From Azospira restricta (GTDB lineage: Bacteria; Pseudomonadota; Gammaproteobacteria; Burkholderiales; Rhodocyclaceae), in the NCBI RefSeq assembly GCF_016858125.1, contig NZ_CP064781.1:2055501-2119500 (forward strand): a stretch of DNA of 64,000 nucleotides, written 5' to 3'. The notes under the pieces were generated by a model. The model made no database searches. It saw nothing but the letters and a program-made list of their open reading frames with translations, and had not been told where the DNA came from. Below, in pieces: positions 53,596-64,000 of this stretch. How positions within the stretch are numbered: the first letter of the stretch is position 1; every line of letters begins with the position of its first letter. The translations under genes and the position numbers were made by a program.

Positions 53596-54294
53596 TCAGT
53601 GCGCGGTCGCGCGCTGCGCCTGCTGCCAGGCGATCACCGCCTGCCCGGCGCCGCCCAGGATGCGCTTGCGCTCCTCGGCGGACAGCGCCTGCGCCAGCGC
53701 GGCGAACAGCTGCTGCGTCATCTCCTGCGCCAGCCCGTCCTGCGCCAGCCCGTGCGCCAGACAGCGGATCTGGATGTCGGCCAGCGTCGAGGCGACCACC
53801 ACCCAGCCGTGCCGCGGCATCGCCTGCAGCGTGCCGAGCAGCAGCCCGCCGAGCTGGTTGGCGAGCGCGGTGGCGGCGTCGCGGTCCTCCTCGGCGATCA
53901 GCGTATGCCACAGCGCGACGAAGATGCTCTTCCGCAGCTCGGCCTTGAAGGCGAAGGCGCCGGATTCGTCGGCGTCGAGCCGCGCGAACGCCGCCTGTAC
54001 CGCGGCTTCCGCCGCCGGATCGAGCGCGTCGCGCAGCACGCCGAGCAGCTCGGAGAGGCCGGTCATCGCACCGGCGCCGTAGGCGCGGCTCCACGCCTGC
54101 CCCCACTGGTCGAGGCCGGAGAACAGCAGCGCCTGGCGCAGCGCGCGCGCCTCGTCGCCGGCGGCCATGCGGCACCAGTCGAGCAGCGGCGGGGCGAGCC
54201 GGGCAATGCCGTCGCGCCGCGCCGCGTCGGCGGCGTCCAGCGTCAGGCGGAAGGCCTGCGCGAAGGCGTCCTGGACGGAACGCGCCGCGGTCAA
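53596..54294 (-). CDS. Hypothetical all-helical protein, start uncertain
   Basis: At least 232 residues from a TTG at 54294, predicted nearly all alpha-helical (FAQAFRLTLDAADAARRDG; ALFARLDADESGAFAFKAEL is not a clear EF-hand). No family is recognised. The frame is open 26 codons further up to ATC-ATC at 54372-54367, which follows AGAGG with good spacing. That upstream part (TQHDPQPDAHDDPLLDLAP) looks protein-like, so a rare ATC start is possible. It lies downstream of the CBS gene's terminator. Confidence 0.55.
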   Translation of the reverse strand: MTAARSVQDAFAQAFRLTLDAADAARRDGIARLAPPLLDWCRMAAGDEARALRQALLFSGLDQWGQAWSRAYGAGAMTGLSELLGVLRDALDPAAEAAVQAAFARLDADESGAFAFKAELRKSIFVALWHTLIAEEDRDAATALANQLGGLLLGTLQAMPRHGWVVVASTLADIQIRCLAHGLAQDGLAQEMTQQLFAALAQALSAEERKRILGGAGQAVIAWQQAQRATAH

Positions 54295-54384
54295 CTGGGC
54301 TTCGCGCGGTGCCAGGTCGAGCAGCGGGTCGTCGTGGGCGTCCGGCTGCGGGTCGTGTTGCGTGGCGATGATGGATTCCTCTCG

Positions 54385-54415
54385 AAAAAACGACGGGCCG
54401 CCCAGGGGGCGGCCC
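54385..54415 (-). terminator. Rho-independent terminator after the CBS gene
   Basis: Minus strand: stem GGGCCGCC/GGCGGCCC with a 5-nt loop, then GTCGTTTTTT. It separates the CBS gene from the hypothetical gene downstream. Confidence 0.88.
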
Positions 54416-54452
54416 GCTGCCCGCGGGAACGGCGTCGCCGTCCCCGGGGCGT

Positions 54453-54887
54453 TCAGATCATGATCTGGGTCAGCCGGTCGCGGCGTTCCAGCTCGTGCTC
54501 GAACTCGACCAGCTCCTGGCCGAGCGCGTCGCGCGCCGACACCATGCCCAGCGGCTTGCCGTTCTCGACCACCGGCACGTGCCGGTAGCAGCCCTCGTCC
54601 ATCATCACCAGCGCGTGCGCCAGCGTCTTGTCGGGGTCGATCGTCCGCGGGTCGGGCGTCATCACCTGCGCCAGCGTCGTCGTGTCCGGGTCGAGGCGGC
54701 GGGCGACCACGCGGTTGAGCAGGTCGCGCTCGGTGAAGATGCCGGCCAGCCGTTCGCCGTCGACGATCAGGATCGCGCCGACCTTGCTCTCGGCCATGCG
54801 CAGCGCGGCATCGCGGACGGTCGTCGATGGCGGCGCGCTGAGTATCTGCTGGTGGGCGATGACGTCGCGGAGGGTGCGTTTCGGCAT
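54453..54887 (-). CDS. CBS-domain pair protein
   Basis: 144 residues consisting of two CBS domains (about 8-65 and 75-130): ILSAPPSTTVRDAALRMAE, GIFTERDLLNRVVARR, MTPDPRTIDPDKTLAHALV, HVPVVENGKPLGMVSARD. Such stand-alone pairs bind adenine nucleotides and report energy state; no partner is fused. The start MPKRTLRD has GGAG before it. Confidence 0.9.
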   Translation of the reverse strand: MPKRTLRDVIAHQQILSAPPSTTVRDAALRMAESKVGAILIVDGERLAGIFTERDLLNRVVARRLDPDTTTLAQVMTPDPRTIDPDKTLAHALVMMDEGCYRHVPVVENGKPLGMVSARDALGQELVEFEHELERRDRLTQIMI

Positions 54888-55108
54888 GGTCGGCTCCTCA
54901 GGCTGGGGGGATTGCCGCATTCTGGGCGAAGAGCGGCCGCCGCGGCAAGTCTACCCGGCGGCCGCAATCGGAGCGGGTCGCGGCGATGGCCGAGATTTCC
55001 CGGCGAAGCCAGCGGCCGCGGGCTATACCTGAAGTCCGGTACGGCGCCGGTTCGCTGACCGCGGGCGGCGCCGTGCCGGTTTGTCCGCATTTCGGAAGGA
55101 GGCAGGTC

Positions 55109-55312
55109 ATGGGCCGCAAATATATCGATTGCCGGGAATTCCCGAGCGAAGCCAAGTGCACGGTGGCGATCAGCGCCGACAGCGAGCAGGAACTGGAGGA
55201 GGCCGCGGTGCAGCACGCGGTCGCCGTGCACCAGCACCAGGATTCGGCCGAGCTGCGCCGGCAGCTGCGGACGATGTTCAAGGACGGCACGCCGCCGGCA
55301 GCGCTCGGCTGA
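55109..55312 (+). CDS. DUF1059 family protein, 67 aa
   Basis: Small protein MGRKYIDCREFPSEAKCTVA with the family's two Cys, an acidic helix and AVQHAVAVHQHQD. The start follows an excellent AAGGAGG. It is divergent from the CBS gene and convergent with the EamA transporter gene (21 nt). The function of DUF1059 is unknown. Confidence 0.85.
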   Translation: MGRKYIDCREFPSEAKCTVAISADSEQELEEAAVQHAVAVHQHQDSAELRRQLRTMFKDGTPPAALG

Positions 55313-55333
55313 CGGCGCCGGCGTTGCGGGCGC

Positions 55334-56221
55334 TCAGTCCGCGCCACGGCGGCCGCCGGCGCCCCGCTCGGCGAGCGCCAGCCACAGCCCGGAGGCGCCG
55401 ATCACCGCCATGCCGAGCACCGCCCACAGGTCGGGCAGGTGGGCGAAGACCAGCCAGCCGAGCAGCGTCGCCCAGACCAGCTGCACGTAGAGCAGCGGCG
55501 CCAGCGTCGACGCCGGTGCCTCGCGGAAGGCGCGGATCATCAGGAAGTGGCCGACGCCGCCGTAGAGGCCGAGCGAGCAGAGCAGCGCCGCCTCGGACAG
55601 CGTCGGCCAGCGCCCGTCCCAGTGCGTGAACGGCGCGAAGGCCATGCAGATCGTACCGACCAGCGCGGTGTAGAAGAGCAGGCGCAGTTGCGTCTCGCTG
55701 CCGACCAGCTTGCGCGTCAGGATCTGGTAGAGCGCGTAGCACAGCGCCGCGGCGCCGGCGTAGACGACGCCGATGCCGGCCAGCGCGCCGCCGGGGCGGG
55801 CGATCAGCAGCGCGCCGGCGAAGCCGACCGCGGTGGCGATCCAGGCGCGGCCGGAGACCTTCTCGCCGAGCAGCGGGCCGGCGAGCAGCGCAACCAGCAG
55901 CGGCGTCGTGAACACCAGCGCCGAGGTCTCGGCGAGCGGCAGCGTCTGCAGCGCCAGCTGCATGAACAGCGTGACGCCGACCAGCATCAGCGCGCGCAGG
56001 ATCATCAGCCACGGGTGGCGCGTCGTCACCAGCGCCCCCTTCTCGCCGGGGGCGACGGTGGCGAGCATGAACAGGAAATGCACCAGGTAGCGCACCCAGA
56101 CCATGAACGGCACGGCGAAGAACGCCGTCAGGTGCTTCGCGGTGGCGTCGAGCAGCGCGAAGAGGAGCAGCGCCGTAAGGAAGAGCAGGACCCCGCGCAG
56201 CTGCTGCGCGGGATCACGCAT
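55334..56221 (-). CDS. EamA/DMT-family transporter
   Basis: 295-residue inner-membrane permease with ten predicted helices arranged as two EamA repeats (about 8-140 and 150-285), for example LLLFALLDATAKHLTAFFAVP and LPLAETSALVFTTPLLVALLAG. Substrates in this superfamily are metabolites such as amino acids and nucleotides; none can be assigned. The start overlaps the end of nnr by 8 nt. Confidence 0.9.
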   Translation of the reverse strand: MRDPAQQLRGVLLFLTALLLFALLDATAKHLTAFFAVPFMVWVRYLVHFLFMLATVAPGEKGALVTTRHPWLMILRALMLVGVTLFMQLALQTLPLAETSALVFTTPLLVALLAGPLLGEKVSGRAWIATAVGFAGALLIARPGGALAGIGVVYAGAAALCYALYQILTRKLVGSETQLRLLFYTALVGTICMAFAPFTHWDGRWPTLSEAALLCSLGLYGGVGHFLMIRAFREAPASTLAPLLYVQLVWATLLGWLVFAHLPDLWAVLGMAVIGASGLWLALAERGAGGRRGAD

Positions 56222-57728
56222 CGCCGGCGATCCAGCCGTTGAACAGCCGGCGCGCGACGGGGATCGTCTCGCTCGCGGCGAGGCCGACCTCGCCGCGCTC
56301 GCGCGCCAGCTCGTCGGCCGCCATGCCGTGCAGGTGCACGCCGGCGGCGAGCGCCGCCGCTGCCGGCCAGCCTTGCGCCAGCAGCGCGACGCTGAGCCCG
56401 GTGAGCACGTCGCCCATGCCGGCGCTGCCCATGCCCGGGTTGCCGGTGGTGTTGATCCGCCAGCGGCCGTCGGGCGAGGCGAGCACGGTGCCGCAGCCCT
56501 TCAGCGCGACCTCGGCATTGAACTGGGCGGCCAGTTCGCAGGCGGCGGCGATGCGGTCGGCCTGCACCGTCGCCACTTCGCTGTCGAGCAGGCGCGCGGC
56601 TTCCGCCGGATGCGGCGTGAGCAGCGTCGGCGCGCTGCGCGAGGCGACGGCGACTTCCAGGTTGCCCTCGCGCGCGAGCAGGTTCAGCGCGTCGGCGTCG
56701 AGCACCAGCGGCAGGTCGCGCGCGCAGGCGGCCTCGAGCAGCGCCACCGCCGCCGGGCCAGCGCCGAGGCCGGGGCCGCAGGCGAGCGCAGTGAGGTCCG
56801 TGTCCAGCAGCGCCGCCGCGCTGCGCAGCATCAGTTCCGGCTGCGCCGGATCGAAGCCGGGCGCCGCCGCATCGACGAGGCCCAGATAGACGCGGCCGGC
56901 GCCGAGCTGCAGCGCCGCGCGGCCGGCGAGGAAGGCGGCGCCGAGCATCGACGGCGCGCCGCCGAGGATGCCGGCGCTGCCGTACGTGCCCTTGTGGCTG
57001 TTGCGGCGGCGCGGCTTCAGGTGGTCGGCGAAGGCGGCGACGGCGACCGTCTCGCCGCCGGCCGGCGCCAGCGCCGGCGCATCCAGCGCGAGCGGCGCCA
57101 GCCGCAGGTAGCCGCAGCAGTCGGGGCCGTCGGCGGTGAAGAGGCCCGGCTTCAGCGCGATGAAGGTGAGCGTGTGGCTGGCGCGGACGACGCATCCGCT
57201 GTCTCCGCCGCGCACGGCACCGGTGTCGGCGTCGAGCCCGCTCGGGCAGTCGAGCGCCAAGAGCGGGCAGCGGCAGCGCGCGGCGAGCGCGTTGGCGGCC
57301 TCCGCCAGTTCGGCGTAGCGGCCGGCGAGCGGGCGCTGCAGGCCGATGCCGAAGAGCGCGTCGACGACCAGCCGCCAGCGCACGCCGTCGGGGATCGCCG
57401 CGAGTTCGGCGACTTCGCCGCCGCCGGCGGCGAGGAAGCGGCGGCGTGCGGCGGCGGCATCCGCCGGCAGCTTCGCCGCGTCGCCGGCGAAGACGAGGCG
57501 GACGTCGTGGCCCTGGTCGAGCAGGTGCATCGCCATCTCGAAGCCGTCGCCGCCGTTGTTGCCGGGGCCGGCGAGCACGAGGATCGGCGCCTGCCGGTCG
57601 GCGACCAGCTCGCCGGCGAAATCGGCGGCGGCGCGGCCGGCGCGCTGCATCAGCGGCTGCTCGGCGGCCGCGGTCTCGATCGCGCGCAGGCCGGCGGCCT
57701 GGTAGAGGGCTTGGGGATGGGCGGGCAT
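56214..57728 (-). CDS. nnr: Bifunctional NAD(P)HX epimerase/dehydratase
   Basis: Repairs hydrated NAD(P)H. 504 residues in two parts: an N-terminal YjeF epimerase domain (about 1-215, VLAGPGNNGGDGFEMAMHLL, LDCPSGLDADTG) and a C-terminal ADP-dependent dehydratase domain (about 230-500, KGTYGSAGILGGAPSMLGA, PTLLTPHPAEAARLL, TTGNPGMGSAGMGDVLTG). Start MPAHPQALYQAAGLR at 57728. It adds to the NAD theme of the window. Confidence 0.94.
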   Translation of the reverse strand: MPAHPQALYQAAGLRAIETAAAEQPLMQRAGRAAADFAGELVADRQAPILVLAGPGNNGGDGFEMAMHLLDQGHDVRLVFAGDAAKLPADAAAARRRFLAAGGGEVAELAAIPDGVRWRLVVDALFGIGLQRPLAGRYAELAEAANALAARCRCPLLALDCPSGLDADTGAVRGGDSGCVVRASHTLTFIALKPGLFTADGPDCCGYLRLAPLALDAPALAPAGGETVAVAAFADHLKPRRRNSHKGTYGSAGILGGAPSMLGAAFLAGRAALQLGAGRVYLGLVDAAAPGFDPAQPELMLRSAAALLDTDLTALACGPGLGAGPAAVALLEAACARDLPLVLDADALNLLAREGNLEVAVASRSAPTLLTPHPAEAARLLDSEVATVQADRIAAACELAAQFNAEVALKGCGTVLASPDGRWRINTTGNPGMGSAGMGDVLTGLSVALLAQGWPAAAALAAGVHLHGMAADELARERGEVGLAASETIPVARRLFNGWIAGDA

Positions 57729-57772
57729 GAGGGCGATTCTAGTGGGCGGCCGCGCAATTGGCGAGGCGGGCG

Positions 57773-58669
57773 TCAGCCGAAGATCCGCCGCGCGGTGCGG
57801 ATCGTCGTCGCGTGGATGCTCACGGTGTCGGCGATCGGCTCGGCGTAGCCGCCGGCCATCGCCAGCGCCACCGGGGTGCCGCGGTCGCGGCAGGCGGCGA
57901 GCACGCGTTCGTCGCGTTCGGCGAGCCCGGCGAAGGACAGCGCCAGCCGGCCGAGGCGGTCGCCGGCGTAGGGGTCGGCGCCGGCGAGGTAGATCACCAA
58001 TTCCGGCCGGCTGCGCGCGAAGGTCGCGGCGAGGCCGGCGTCGAGCGCGGCGAGGTAGTCGGCGTCGGCGGTGCCGTCGGCGAGCTCGATGTCGAGGTCG
58101 CTCTGCTCCTTGTCGAACGGGAAGTTGCGTGCGCCGTGGATCGAGAAGGTGAACACGCTGTCGTCGCCGGCGAGGATCGCCGCGGTGCCGTTGCCCTGGT
58201 GCACGTCGCAGTCGATCACCGCGACGCGGCGCACGCGCCCTTCGGCCTGCATCGCGCGGGCGGCGACGGCGGCGTCGTTGAAGACGCAGAAGCCCTCGCC
58301 GCGGTCGGCCTGCGCGTGGTGCGTGCCGCCGGCGAGGTTGGCGGCGCAGCCGTCGTCTAGCGCGGCGCGGCAGGCGGCCAGCGTCGCCCCGGCCGAGCGC
58401 CGCGAGCGCTCGACCATCTGCGGGCTCCACGGGAAACCGATGCGTTTCATCTCGGCCGCGCTCAGTTCGCCGGCGGCGACGCGGCGCACGTAGTCCGGGT
58501 CGTGCGCGCGGCACAGCTCGGCGTCGCTCGCCGCCTCCGGCGTGTGGAAGGCGCTTGCGTCGAACCCGTCGGCGAGCAGGCGCTCGCGCAGCAGCGAGTA
58601 TTTCGCCATCGGGAAGCGGTGCCCCGCCGGCAGCGGCAGCACGAAGGCGCCGGTGTAGAACAGCCGCAT
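57773..58669 (-). CDS. Histone deacetylase-superfamily hydrolase (second copy)
   Basis: 298 residues. Zinc and catalytic motifs: GGTHHAQADRGEGFCVFND (His pair), VIDCDVHQGNGTAAI (Asp/His, with HQ instead of HH), LAGADPYAGDRLGRL (Asp) and AGGYAEP (Tyr). The HQGNG variant and the short length place it in the class IV-like bacterial group, different from the protein at 19234. It lies between cnoX and nnr on the same strand with short gaps, so it is probably co-transcribed. Confidence 0.9.
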   Translation of the reverse strand: MRLFYTGAFVLPLPAGHRFPMAKYSLLRERLLADGFDASAFHTPEAASDAELCRAHDPDYVRRVAAGELSAAEMKRIGFPWSPQMVERSRRSAGATLAACRAALDDGCAANLAGGTHHAQADRGEGFCVFNDAAVAARAMQAEGRVRRVAVIDCDVHQGNGTAAILAGDDSVFTFSIHGARNFPFDKEQSDLDIELADGTADADYLAALDAGLAATFARSRPELVIYLAGADPYAGDRLGRLALSFAGLAERDERVLAACRDRGTPVALAMAGGYAEPIADTVSIHATTIRTARRIFG

Positions 58670-58682
58670 CGGCGGCGAGCGC

Positions 58683-59534
58683 TCAGTTCAGCGCCGTCGA
58701 CAGCGCGCGCCGGTATTCGCGGACGAGGTCGTCGTGCTGCTCGCTGCCGCCGAGCAGCGCGAACAGCTCGAGCATCGCCTTGCGGCCGGCGCCCTCGTCG
58801 TAGAAGCGGTCGCGGCGGACCACTTCCAGCGCGTCCTCCAGCGCCTCGCGGTACTTGCCGGCGCCGGCCAGCGCGCGCGAGCGCTCCAGCCGCGCCGCGT
58901 GGTCGTCGGCGTTGGCGGCCAGCCGCGCGTCGAGGGCGGCGGTGTCGATCTTCACCGCGGCGAGTTCGAGGCGCTTCTTCAGCGCCTCGGCGCGCTCGAC
59001 CTCGTGCACGAAGTCGCTGGCGAGCAGCGCACGCGCCTCGTCGCCGCGGCCGAGCTCGATCAGCAGCTCGGCGCCGTCGAGACGCACCGCCTCGTTCGCC
59101 GGGTCGAGCCGGCTGGCCTCGACCAGGCAGGCCAGCGCCTCCTCGCGGCGGCCTTCGGCGACCAGCGCCGCGGCCTCCGCGCGCAGCGGCTCGGCCGGGG
59201 AGGGCGTCAGCCGGTCGAGGAAGGCGCGCAGTTCGCCCTCGGGCAGCGCGCCGGTGAATTCGTCGACCAGACGGCCGTCGAACACCACCTTCACCGTCGG
59301 GATGCTGCGCACGCCGAACTGCTGCGCGATTTCCGGGTAGTCGTCGGCATTGACCTTGGCCAGCCGGAAGCGGCCGCCGTATTCCTCGGCCAGCTTCTCC
59401 AGCAGCGGCGTCAGCGTCTGGCAGGGCTGGCACCACGGCGCCCAGAAATCGACCACCACCGGCACTTCGCGGGAGGCCTGCAGCACCGCCGCCTCGAAAT
59501 TGTCGAGGCCGACATCGTAGGAAAACTCGCTCAT
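58683..59534 (-). CDS. cnoX: Thioredoxin-fold co-chaperone CnoX (YbbN)
   Basis: 283 residues: an N-terminal thioredoxin domain (about 1-110) with a WCQPCQ active site, followed by TPR-like helical repeats (about 115-283, ALVAEGRREEALACLVEA; RALAGAGKYREALEDALEV). E. coli CnoX has SQHC and acts as a redox-activated holdase. The CxxC here suggests it also keeps oxidoreductase activity. Start MSEFSYDV at 59534. It is divergent from the diguanylate cyclase. Confidence 0.9.
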   Translation of the reverse strand: MSEFSYDVGLDNFEAAVLQASREVPVVVDFWAPWCQPCQTLTPLLEKLAEEYGGRFRLAKVNADDYPEIAQQFGVRSIPTVKVVFDGRLVDEFTGALPEGELRAFLDRLTPSPAEPLRAEAAALVAEGRREEALACLVEASRLDPANEAVRLDGAELLIELGRGDEARALLASDFVHEVERAEALKKRLELAAVKIDTAALDARLAANADDHAARLERSRALAGAGKYREALEDALEVVRRDRFYDEGAGRKAMLELFALLGGSEQHDDLVREYRRALSTALN

Positions 59535-59645
59535 CTCTTCGTCGCCTGTTCGCGTGAAAGCGCGGATTATCGCGCAGAAGTCGCGCGCCCGCCTGCGCTC
59601 GCGTTTCACCATCCGGTGCGCCATGCCGGTGCCATGGTTTCGCGC

Positions 59646-59651
59646 TAGAAT
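59646..59651 (+). promoter_or_regulatory. Possible -10 element close to the cyclase start codon
   Basis: TAGAAT lies 7 nt before the ATG at 59659, so a transcript starting at the usual distance would have almost no leader. No consensus -35 is present. Confidence 0.35.
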
Positions 59652-59658
59652 GGGCCGC

Positions 59659-61179
59659 ATGTCAGCACAGCAGCCCTACGGCGACAACGCCGCCCCCGCC
59701 GATCCGCGGGCGGTGCGCTTCGTCGTGCTGATGACCGTCGTCTTCCTCGCCTTCCTGTGGTCCTTCGTTTCCTACTGGGCGATCAGTTCGCGCCAGGAGA
59801 CGGTCGCCCATACCGAGCAGGTGCTGCGCCGGCTGGATTCCGCAGTCGAGGAGCAGACCCGCCGGCTGTTCAAGATGGTCGAGATATTCCTCGGCGTCGC
59901 CGGGCAGTGGATCGCCGACAACCCGCAGGCCGACCCGCGGCGCGATCCGCGTTTCCTGCGCCTGATCGAGAACTTCCGCGAACGCACCGGCAACGCGATC
60001 GAGATCCAGCTGGCGGCGGAGGACGGCACTCTCACCGCACTCGGTTCGTCGGTGCCGCCGGTGGTCGAGGCGCTGGCCGACAAGGACTTCTTCCGCGCCG
60101 CGATCGGCGGCGACGAGCGGCATTTCCACATCGGCGCGCCGCAGGCCACCGGGCCGAACGGCCTGTGGCAGATTCCGGTCGCGCATCGGCTGCAGCCGCG
60201 CAGCAGGGATAGCGCCGCGCTGGTCGCCGCGATCCGCCTGAGTGCGCTGCTCGCGCTCTACGAGGAGGCGCGGATGCGGCCGAACGGCGCGATCGTGCTG
60301 CTGCGCCGCGACGGCATCCTGCTCGCGCGCGCGCCGCACGACGAGCGGCTGATCGGCAAGTCGGTCGCCGGCGGCCCGCTCTACCGCGAGTTCCTGCCGC
60401 GCGGCGAGCGCGGTTTCGCCCGCATCGGCCGCACCGCGATCGACGGCATGGACAGGTTCGTCAGCTACTCGGTCCTCGGCGACCTGCCGCTGGTGATGGC
60501 GGTGTCGGCGGCGACCGACGACGTCATGGAATCCTGGCGGCGGCAGATGCTGATCATCGTGCTGCTGGCGTCCGGCGTCAGCGTCGCCTCGCTGCTCGCC
60601 GCCCGCCGCCTGGCGCGCGTGCTCAACGAGCTGTCGGCGCGCAACGCCGAGCTGCAGCACCTGGCGACCACCGACCTGATGACCGGCGTGCACAACCGCC
60701 ACCATTTCCTGTCGCTGCTCTACCACGAGTTCGCGCGCGGCCGCCGGCACTGGGTGCCGCTGTCGCTGATGGTGCTCGACCTCGACTTCTTCAAGCAGAT
60801 CAACGACGGCTACGGCCACGCCGCCGGCGACGAGGCGCTGCGCGCCTTCGCCAGGGCGGCGAAGGGCTGCCTGCGCGAGATGGACGCGGTCGGCCGCCTC
60901 GGCGGCGAGGAATTCGCGATCCTGCTGCCGAACACCCAGGTGGCGCACGCCGAGGCCGTCGCCGAGCGCATCCGCGCCGCGGTCGCGCGCATCGCGATCG
61001 AGACCGAGCAGGGCACGGTGCGCTTCACCACCAGCATCGGCGTCACCCAGACCATCGCCGAGGACGAATCGGTCGACGCCGTGCTCGCGCGCGCCGACGC
61101 GGCGCTGTACAACGCCAAGGCCGCGGGGCGCAACCGCGTGATGGCGCGCCTCGCCGGCGAACTCCACTCCCGTTTCTGA
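59659..61179 (+). CDS. Membrane diguanylate cyclase with periplasmic sensor
   Basis: 506 residues: transmembrane helix 1 (about 18-40), a dCACHE-like periplasmic sensor (about 45-285), helix 2 (about 292-315), and a GGDEF domain (about 330-500). The cyclase site is canonical: LMVLDLDFFKQINDGYGHA and GGEEF. An inhibitory RxxD (REMD) is correctly placed five residues before GGEEF, so product inhibition is expected. The start at 59659 or an ATG three codons earlier is possible; neither has a strong Shine-Dalgarno. Confidence 0.92.
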   Translation: MSAQQPYGDNAAPADPRAVRFVVLMTVVFLAFLWSFVSYWAISSRQETVAHTEQVLRRLDSAVEEQTRRLFKMVEIFLGVAGQWIADNPQADPRRDPRFLRLIENFRERTGNAIEIQLAAEDGTLTALGSSVPPVVEALADKDFFRAAIGGDERHFHIGAPQATGPNGLWQIPVAHRLQPRSRDSAALVAAIRLSALLALYEEARMRPNGAIVLLRRDGILLARAPHDERLIGKSVAGGPLYREFLPRGERGFARIGRTAIDGMDRFVSYSVLGDLPLVMAVSAATDDVMESWRRQMLIIVLLASGVSVASLLAARRLARVLNELSARNAELQHLATTDLMTGVHNRHHFLSLLYHEFARGRRHWVPLSLMVLDLDFFKQINDGYGHAAGDEALRAFARAAKGCLREMDAVGRLGGEEFAILLPNTQVAHAEAVAERIRAAVARIAIETEQGTVRFTTSIGVTQTIAEDESVDAVLARADAALYNAKAAGRNRVMARLAGELHSRF

Positions 61180-61216
61180 GCCCCGGCCGGGAAAGCGGGA
61201 AAACCCGCTCTCGGCT

Positions 61217-61222
61217 ATAATT
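61217..61222 (+). promoter_or_regulatory. -10 element for purL
   Basis: Perfect TATAAT 48 nt before the purL ATG. The -35 region is occupied by a small stem-loop (AGCGGG/CCCGCT, 61194-61210), which may be the end of the preceding transcript or an operator. Confidence 0.5.
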
Positions 61223-61269
61223 CCGCCTCTTCCCGTATCCCTTTGCCGGCCCCCGACGCCGTTTCCGCC

Positions 61270-64000
<2,731 letters not shown>

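Overview
This is a GC-rich (roughly two-thirds G+C), gene-dense stretch of bacterial chromosome with no phage, transposon, CRISPR or rRNA genes. The protein sequences, the gene orders thrS-infC-rpmI-rplT-pheS-pheT-ihfA and surE-pcm-nlpD-rpoS, dapA-bamC, and several betaproteobacterial hypothetical families point to a betaproteobacterium, most likely of the Rhodocyclales (Azospira/Dechloromonas/Azonexus-like). That placement is inference from sequence memory, not a database search. Both ends cut a gene: thrS lacks its 5' end and purL its 3' end.

Layout. 1-7.2 kb: translation and IHF cluster, ending in a MerR-type regulator and tRNA-Pro. 7.4-10.8 kb: nitroreductase, HD hydrolase, WYL regulator, small basic proteins and an RNase H-like protein. 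10.9-14.2 kb: surE-pcm-nlpD-rpoS. 14.2-19.1 kb: a minus-strand overlapping operon moxR-DUF58-transglutaminase(TgpA)-mltB. 19.2-23.4 kb: deacetylase-fold enzyme, dapA-bamC, a metallo-hydrolase and an Ala/Pro lipoprotein. 23.6-27.0 kb: rlmD, tRNA-Arg, tRNA-Ser and lysC. 27.1-31.5 kb: an Xre-type regulator with operator-like DNA, a radical SAM protein, queD, an unrecognised membrane-anchored protein, tRNA-Ser and a Bax-inhibitor-1 protein. 32-39.7 kb: alaC-alaA-GNAT-hom-lipoprotein, then an FNR-type site with DUF2249 and an NnrS-like membrane protein, then thrC. 40-49 kb: cyclic-di-GMP and NAD genes (HDOD, PAS-GGDEF-EAL, nadC, LuxR-type regulator, pncA-pncB, ceramidase-like protein, PilZ-like protein). 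48.5-52.3 kb: a tight four-gene operon. 52.5-64 kb: FliD-like protein, CBS protein, DUF1059, EamA transporter, NAD(P)HX repair enzyme, second deacetylase-fold enzyme, CnoX-type thioredoxin, diguanylate cyclase and purL.

Themes. Aspartate-family synthesis is spread over lysC, dapA, hom and thrC. NAD metabolism appears as nadC, pncA, pncB and nnr. Cyclic-di-GMP turnover and sensing appear as the GGDEF-EAL protein, a PilZ-like protein and a membrane diguanylate cyclase. Cell-envelope work appears as nlpD, mltB, bamC and tgpA.

The best candidate for an undescribed system is 48480-52270. It encodes a short ClpX-like AAA+ protein without the zinc domain and with altered pore and ClpP-docking regions, a two-helix membrane protein, a large radical SAM/SPASM enzyme with an extra C-terminal domain, and a 148-residue protein ending in fifteen consecutive asparagines. 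The last three genes are joined by 4-nt start/stop overlaps and the first two by a 7-nt gap. Other points of note are an AUA start for infC, an inverted repeat inside the Xre-gene promoter, and an FNR-type site correctly placed upstream of the DUF2249/NnrS-like pair.
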